From Earliella scabrosa (lineage: Eukaryota; Basidiomycota; Agaricomycetes; Polyporales; Polyporaceae): a stretch of 64,000 bases of DNA. This document shows, in pieces, positions 58,501-64,000 of the stretch. A model generated the notes under the pieces. It was not told the origin of the DNA, searched no databases, and worked only from the letters and a program-made list of their open reading frames with translations. The first letter of the stretch is position 1. Every line of letters begins with the position of its first letter. The translations under genes and the position numbers were made by a program. The stretch is taken from positions 2,418,001-2,482,000 of the forward strand of contig JABYQQ010000003.1 of NCBI GenBank assembly GCA_022605405.1, read 5' to 3'.

Positions 58501-60242
58501 GCTCCAGATGAAAGTATCCGCACACTTGGGCGGACGTCCATCCGAGATGATCAAAGCGTGTTGGGTCGCAGCGGATGGAAGACATGACGCAACGGAGACA
58601 TAGCAGTCCTGCCGTATGGGCGCCGCTGATCCCCGCCGAGTGCGACACAAATATCCTTCTGTTCCTCCACCTGTCATGACATGGAAGCGATCTTTGTTAG
58701 CGGAGAACAGGGGAGCCTCTCCGGTTTCACAAGGATTTGAGTGCGCCATGATCGCTCCTTTCTCCACGATAGTCGAACGGACGACAAAAGAGCGCAGCCA
58801 ACGATCAAATTGAACGATCCACAAAAGAGAAGATGACGCACCGGCTAATGCCCCGCTCATCGTCGTCGACGCTAACGTTGCGCCCCGCTCCATAGCCCCG
58901 CTCGCTTGCGGGAGTGGCACCACGGGCGGAGGCGGCTTCGACTTTTTCGCCTTTGCTTTCTTCCCGGACGCCGACGTCTCTGGGACTGCATGCTTTGAAG
59001 TCCCGTCATGGGTGGCCCCGCCGCGAGATGTCTGTGATTGGTCGGTGTGGGCGGCTTTGCGGAGCGCGAGGAGCTCTGGGAGAAAGATGCAACATAGACA
59101 TGTCAGCGAACATACTCCAACTACTGACCGCTGGAATACTCGGATAGAAGTCCTCAAGTCTGCCATCGGCCTCATCTCCGACCCGATGTGTAGTCGATGT
59201 GGCCTACTCCAAAATGGTGGATCGGCGTACTAGAGGTTCATCATAACGTCACGTCTCGAGCAGAGTTGGCTCGCAAGAGCGACAAAGTTCGAAGCCGAAG
59301 GTTCATGTGTGGAAGACACGTCCGCCCGACCAGACGATGCACGACGATCACAGATGAATGTATGCACAGAACAGACGTTACAGATGCATTAGGTCTCGTA
59401 TGCTGGTCAGGCCATAGCGATCGGCTCGACATCCAACTGTCTCTTCCACTCGAGCGTCGCTCATTACCGGCCATCGGTATTGGATTGGCTGCGGCGAGCG
59501 CGCGCTCATAAGGGTGCACAACAGGACTGGAGTCGTACCGAACGGAAGCTCGACCCCCTAGGTAAGATCCGCTGCACAAAGAAAGAAATCCGCGTAGATC
59601 GGTGCTACTCAAGGCACGGGTGCGGACGGAAGTGCCACCCTTCGACGTCTATATCCGCTCTGCTGGAGAAAGCAGACCGAGGAGAGACAAAGGAAGAGCC
59701 AGGAGAAGGTATTTGCATCCCGGGCGCATATGGACGGCTTCTTGATGGACATGACACGGAGATGAAGAGATGGTGGACGATATGACGCGACTCACCGAGC
59801 TTGTCCTTATCGTGCTGCGCCTGCAGGTCTGCGATGTCCTTCTCGAGTGCGAGGACCCGGTCTCGCCATGGATTCGGCGACGGAGGCCGACAAGCTTCTG
59901 CAACAGGCTCGGATGGGAAGGCGGCCTGCAAATCAAGGATGTACGCTGTGTGCGGCGGTCAGACCCTGACTTTCCGACAGGAACGACTTTGCAGACCTTG
60001 GATAGATTGTTCTGGCGGCTTGTGTCGCAGTGCGGCCAGAGCCTGAAGGAGAGGTGCCGCTGATGAGCTCGAGGAAGCAGCTACGAGCGATAGTAGAAGG
60101 CAGATACTATGGCAATACGAATCTGCTGGCCTGCGGGGGCCATTTGGGGCGGGCAGCGTGGGTGAGGAGAAGGCGTCGTCGTCGTTGCTCCGAAAGAGAC
60201 TCGGAGCGCCTGCCGCCACCAGCGCGTCGCCCGCAAACGCGT
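55538..60242 (-). CDS. Large unrecognised fungal protein with two long introns
   Basis: Four exons can be joined in phase: about 60242-59997, 59945-59796, 59075-58842 and 57864-55538, for about 980 residues. Exons 1-2 encode a Ser-rich start and a helix likely to form a coiled coil (WRDRVLALEKDIADLQAQ, continuing across the intron as KLELLALRKAAH). Exon 3 is basic and Pro-rich (GKKAKAKKSKPPPP). Exon 4 begins with helical repeats (GVSTALEAFDMMADML, SVELIVSTTSRALRAIASLL, ILLLLDDTLSALEDVL, VKTLLALECVRELEKLYLL). It passes into long Gly/Ser/Pro-rich low complexity and ends MLLAVLERAWLGV. Introns 2 and 3 are 720 and 977 bp. No ATG is found in exon 1 before an upstream stop; an acceptor at about 60243 implies a further 5' exon. 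I do not recognise the family. Confidence 0.6.
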
Positions 60243-62071
60243 CCTGTCACACGCCATGTATACGCCTGTCACACGACCACATCTGGCGCGTCCGGGTCGC
60301 CTGTTCTGTGTCTCTCTCTGCTGTGCCTGTCTCTCCGCTCCCAGCAACAGCTCTCTTCCCAGTCGCGGCGAGGTGCGAACAGCAAAACGCCACGCGTGCC
60401 TCGGGACTGCGTGCGCCATGTGTCTCCTTCCCGTGCACTGTGTCACACTACGCCACGGAACTTGACTTCGATTCCCCAGGACGCGTCTGTTGGATGCATA
60501 GCACGATCTCCGTCCTATCCGCCGGTCTTCCATGTTGTACTGCCTCGCGCTCCTCCGCATTGTGCCCACTGCAGGAAGTTACCGGCCCCGACGACTGCCA
60601 TCCGTCCGCCTGGCCCGCGCGTCGCGTAAGAGTCCGTCGCCTGTTCACCAGGGTTGACGCAGTACAGCAGTCTCTTTGGGCTCTTTGAGTATGTCTTCCG
60701 TGTTCTTTCTCAGATCCCTCATTACGCGGTTACATTCTCACGGAGAATCGCGAGGGATCATATTCAACCTCGACACCTAGGCAGAGGCGCAGGAAACATG
60801 ACGCGTCCGACACACCTACAATTGTGTTCCAGAAACCCGACGGTTCTTGGCGTAGATCAGAGATTGGTTGCTCGTTACCGTTCATAGCAGCCAAAGCTAA
60901 ACCAGGAGCCTGCTGCTGTTCCTCTCAACTTGAACATCCTAAACTGCCTCCGCCTCAGAGCCAGACATACAACACTTCCTAGCTCGCGCGACCACGGACT
61001 CCTCGCCTCTATCCCCAGCGGTCCGCGGACAGCCTGTCTCTCGGCCACTGGCAGTACAAGCACCGACCGTGCGTTCCACATACGCGTAGTTCTAGTCCGG
61101 AGCCAAACGCCATTATCACCGAACGCCGTTCTGACAGGAACATGTAGTATCTCGCAAGGTATGTGCTTCCCAGCCCTCTTAAGCTCCGCGACTGCTGAAG
61201 TGCTACAGGTGTACCAGAACGTGGCACGGTCGTTGTTCGAGGGGTGAAGACCGCCCGCCAGTGCTCGTGGGTCCGCGGATGCGCGACTTCCACTCCAACT
61301 CGCCGACTGGGGAGCTCATACCAGGGTACATTTACCCACCATAGCGCCGCCACGGGGCCCGAGTCCTCGGCGGACTCCTTCAAGTGCAAGCAATCGGTAT
61401 TATCCAGTCTCGTGCGGCAGACGAACCTAGCCGCAATGGGCATTCATACGATCTCTCTTTTCGCGACGCGGATGGACGTTGACCCGTGTATGCATACTTC
61501 AACAACCACGCGTAAGTACCTGTGACTTAGCCAGGATATGAATCATCAACGGAATTCGAAGAACCCGAGGCCTCATCCGGGCCAGCTGGTCAGCGTCGAT
61601 CGAAGACTGGGAACAGGCACTCTTACTTAGGCGATTCTCGTTCCTATACACAGACAGCAGTCCGAACGTGAGTGATCGCGGTGGCTCCAGCGCACACCGA
61701 CGGTCACACACACAAGGGTTCGCGCACACAACGCGGAGAGCACGATTCCATTCTACACGTACGGTACGCATGCGCATGCCACCAACTATCACGAACGCAA
61801 CACAACATTACCTAACAACATAAGCTATCGCAGCAGCGCCAGCACCATACGCACGGAGCCGAGCACGAACAAACATATACAGCATAACGTCCATACAATA
61901 GGGGGTGTCGCAGAGCAAAGGAGGAAGGTGTCGCAAGGATAAGGGGCAGCACGCGCGGCCGCCACGCCGGTGGTCGCGCGCGCAGATTAACGGTCGAAAG
62001 GTAGGTAGGTAGTATGCTCGTCGCTGCACATCATGTCATGTCATGCTTCCGTCCCAAGACCAAGATCAAGA
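60243..62071. other. Intergenic stretch of 1.8 kb
   Basis: The left part should contain the missing 5' exon and promoter of the previous gene. No other coding frame, tRNA or repeat is convincing. Confidence 0.35.
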
Positions 62072-64000
62072 TCAAGTCAGCCACGACGGCCACTCGACGA
62101 CAGACGCAAGGACAGACGCACCTTCAGTCTCCATCACAACATCCCCATCCCTCTCCCTCTTCGCAGCACCGGCCCTCTGCAGCGGTGTCCCAGGCGTCCC
62201 CGACCTCGGCAACCCAAACCCACTCGGCGAGTCGTCCCAGAGCCGTCGCCCGCCCGCACTCAGGGCAGTGAAACGCTCCCGCGCGCGCGGTGCACGCGTC
62301 ACAGGCGTGTCGTCGTACGGCGCCGAGTAGATGCTCCGCGTATACGGGCTCGAGAACGGGCCGTGATCGTCCCAGTTGTTCTTCCAGATGTCTTTATGAG
62401 GATCTCCTCCAGCACCACCCATCCCTAGACCGCTGGCGCCCACTCCGCCAAACTTCGCTGGAGTCGGGGTGTGCCCGCCGCGCCCTGCCCACAGCCCGAT
62501 CCCGCCCTTGGGCGTGGACAGCCCAAGCGTGGGTGGAGGACCGCCGCTGAACTTGATTCCGCGAGAGGGGGTCGTGGTCGGGTCAAACGGCGTCTCGGGA
62601 TCGAACCCTTCACGATCGAATGCGAGAGCGAACGGCCCGGGGGTGTTATACACGCGCACCGTCTTTGCCGTGGAGTCTGGCGTCGACGGGCCTGCACGAG
62701 TCGAGTCGCCCCACGACGAGCGTGTCGAGAAGGTGCGCGTGAACCCGCCGTCCCTCACGCTTCCGCCGCGGATAGGCGTCTGCGGCTCGCGAAGCTCGGC
62801 CTCCCAACGGGGTGCAGGAGACTCCAGGAGTGGGTCAGGAAGGAAGAACGAGTTGTGATGGTCAACGGAGTTGATCGGGCGGTCGTCGGTGGGCACGAAC
62901 GTCGGCTCGGTGAGGGGTGAAGGGGGCGGAATGTCGAGGCATTTGTTGCAATACCACAGGTCTTCTTCACGGCCGAGCTCCCTGACGTCCTTGATGCCGA
63001 TGCAGGGGAGGTGATACCAGGTGTGACATTCGTCGCATTGCACCAGCTCGTTGCCGTCGTCGCCACGTTCGCACCCGATGCACTTCACCTCGTCAACCTC
63101 GTCGCCGTGCCCTTCCTTCCTCCGAAAGGCCAAAGAGCGCACCGACCGCTTCGACAGCAGAGCCGCGCGCGCGTCGGCAGGATCGCTAGGCACAAGCATG
63201 TTCTCGTTCCGGATGACATGCACGGAGGTGTCCGGATTCGCACGCAGCGGCACCATCTTCCCGCGTCCACGACGGTGCGCAACTTGGTCATTGTCATGCG
63301 ACTGCAGTGGCGGACGCAGCTCCTGGTCCTCCTCCCCAGAATCGCTCTCGCTGTCCCGGTCGAGGAACCGTTCGATCCACTTCAGCCTCTCGTCTTGCTC
63401 CATCTGCTCCGCCTGTGTGCGTTCCTGCTTTCTCAAGCACCACGGGAAGGCCGAGTCGAGCCAGTTAGGCTGCACGACCTCGTCTTCCTGTGCATCGCCC
63501 GCCCCGCCACGTCGACCGCCCCTCTTCCGCTTCCGCCGGTTGACACGACGCTTGACGGGGGTGTCGGTGCTGCCAGCACTACCCTCCGGAGGCACGTTCA
63601 GAAGCAGTCGACCGCGCCCCTCCACCTCCACGGGATAAAGCTTCGAGCTCGCCTCCCTCCTCTCTGGGTCGTCCTTGAACGCCTCCAGCCGTCGCCGCTT
63701 CCGGATCTCCTTCTCGCTCGGCACCCAGTCCGGCTCTTCTGACGCAGCCTCCTCGTCGACAGCGACCACAGTCGACGGTCCGGGTTGCCCAGGTGTTGCG
63801 TGCTGGAGCCAATGCAGCGCACGCTGGGAGAGCGCACTGCGCCCCTTTCCATTGGGCAGAGGGGTTTGGGGCTCACCGTTCTTGTACGCAGGCGACTGTC
63901 CATACCCAGGGTACCCTCCCGCAAGCAGGCTCTGCTCAAACGTCTCCTCGCTCGTCGCCTGGAAGAGCTGCAGCCGGCGACCCTTGACTGGACTCTCCGT
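62072..64000 (-). CDS. PHD-finger protein, N-terminus beyond the right edge
   Basis: One frame stays open from the window edge (64000) to TGA at 62072, about 642 residues, so the gene is cut at its 5' side. The visible part starts ESPVKGRRLQLFQATSEE, then holds a basic stretch with KRRVNRRKRKRGGRRGG. It continues through PWCLRKQERTQ, an acidic run and a PHD finger: C-x2-C, then NELVQCDECHTWYHLPC, and WYCNKC (about 63090-62940). The C-terminal third is Gly/Ser/Pro-rich with repeated TP/SP sites and ends VVEWPSWLT. PHD fingers of this kind read methylated or unmodified histone H3 tails, so a chromatin role is likely. The specific complex cannot be named. Confidence 0.8.
   Translation of the reverse strand, partial: TESPVKGRRLQLFQATSEETFEQSLLAGGYPGYGQSPAYKNGEPQTPLPNGKGRSALSQRALHWLQHATPGQPGPSTVVAVDEEAASEEPDWVPSEKEIRKRRRLEAFKDDPERREASSKLYPVEVEGRGRLLLNVPPEGSAGSTDTPVKRRVNRRKRKRGGRRGGAGDAQEDEVVQPNWLDSAFPWCLRKQERTQAEQMEQDERLKWIERFLDRDSESDSGEEDQELRPPLQSHDNDQVAHRRGRGKMVPLRANPDTSVHVIRNENMLVPSDPADARAALLSKRSVRSLAFRRKEGHGDEVDEVKCIGCERGDDGNELVQCDECHTWYHLPCIGIKDVRELGREEDLWYCNKCLDIPPPSPLTEPTFVPTDDRPINSVDHHNSFFLPDPLLESPAPRWEAELREPQTPIRGGSVRDGGFTRTFSTRSSWGDSTRAGPSTPDSTAKTVRVYNTPGPFALAFDREGFDPETPFDPTTTPSRGIKFSGGPPPTLGLSTPKGGIGLWAGRGGHTPTPAKFGGVGASGLGMGGAGGDPHKDIWKNNWDDHGPFSSPYTRSIYSAPYDDTPVTRAPRARERFTALSAGGRRLWDDSPSGFGLPRSGTPGTPLQRAGAAKRERDGDVVMETEGASVLASVVEWPSWLT

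Noticed and set aside
59100..59240. C/D snoRNA-like boxes (ATGATGA and CTGA, minus strand) in a long intron
   Set aside because: The boxes are about 130 nt apart with no terminal stem or guide match seen.
1..64000. CRISPR arrays, rRNA genes and bacterial features
   Set aside because: None were seen, and the window is clearly a eukaryotic nuclear sequence.

Overview
The window reads as nuclear DNA of a filamentous basidiomycete, most likely an Agaricomycete. Genes are dense and cut by many short introns of about 50-65 bp. Introns are mostly GT-AG, with one clear GC-AG case. The recognisable proteins are eukaryotic housekeeping proteins of fungal type, and there is a local expansion of fast-diverging F-box-like genes. 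All gene models below were spliced by eye from reading frames and splice signals; no search was run.

Left part (1-10 kb). A possible gene fragment lies at the left edge. It is followed by GET3 (+), RPS17 (-) and RPS22 (+). GET3 and RPS17 are tail to tail, and the two ribosomal protein genes are head to head. The long second intron of RPS22 folds as a two-hairpin H/ACA snoRNA whose 5' pocket fits the yeast snR44 target in 18S rRNA. Next come an unrecognised spliced reading on the minus strand, a small unrecognised gene (5658-6409) and a Ser/Thr-rich hypothetical gene. About 3.5 kb follows with no convincing gene, only an orphan TATA box and a duplicated segment.

Core part (10.9-25.3 kb). Ku80 (-) and a Snf2/Sth1-type remodelling ATPase (+) share a 280 bp divergent promoter with MCB-like and E-box sites. 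Downstream are a second unrecognised gene (20672-21288), which appears paralogous to the gene at 5658 and shares its intron positions, and a Gcn20/ABCF3 protein (-).

Accessory part (25.6-45.1 kb). Three F-box-like genes each interrupted by frameshifts, one more eroded copy and one intact copy are interleaved with conserved genes: Nic96 nucleoporin (+), a Tudor-less SMN protein (-), a 43-residue metallothionein-like gene (-) and eIF5 (-). A GC-rich MITE with 27 bp perfect inverted ends lies at 41.2-41.5 kb.

Right part (45-64 kb). Two gene-poor, low-complexity stretches (45.1-49.6 and 50.9-55.5 kb, rich in short tandem repeats) flank a FYVE-domain gene (-). A long unrecognised gene (-) with two unusually large introns follows, and a PHD-finger gene (-) runs off the right edge.
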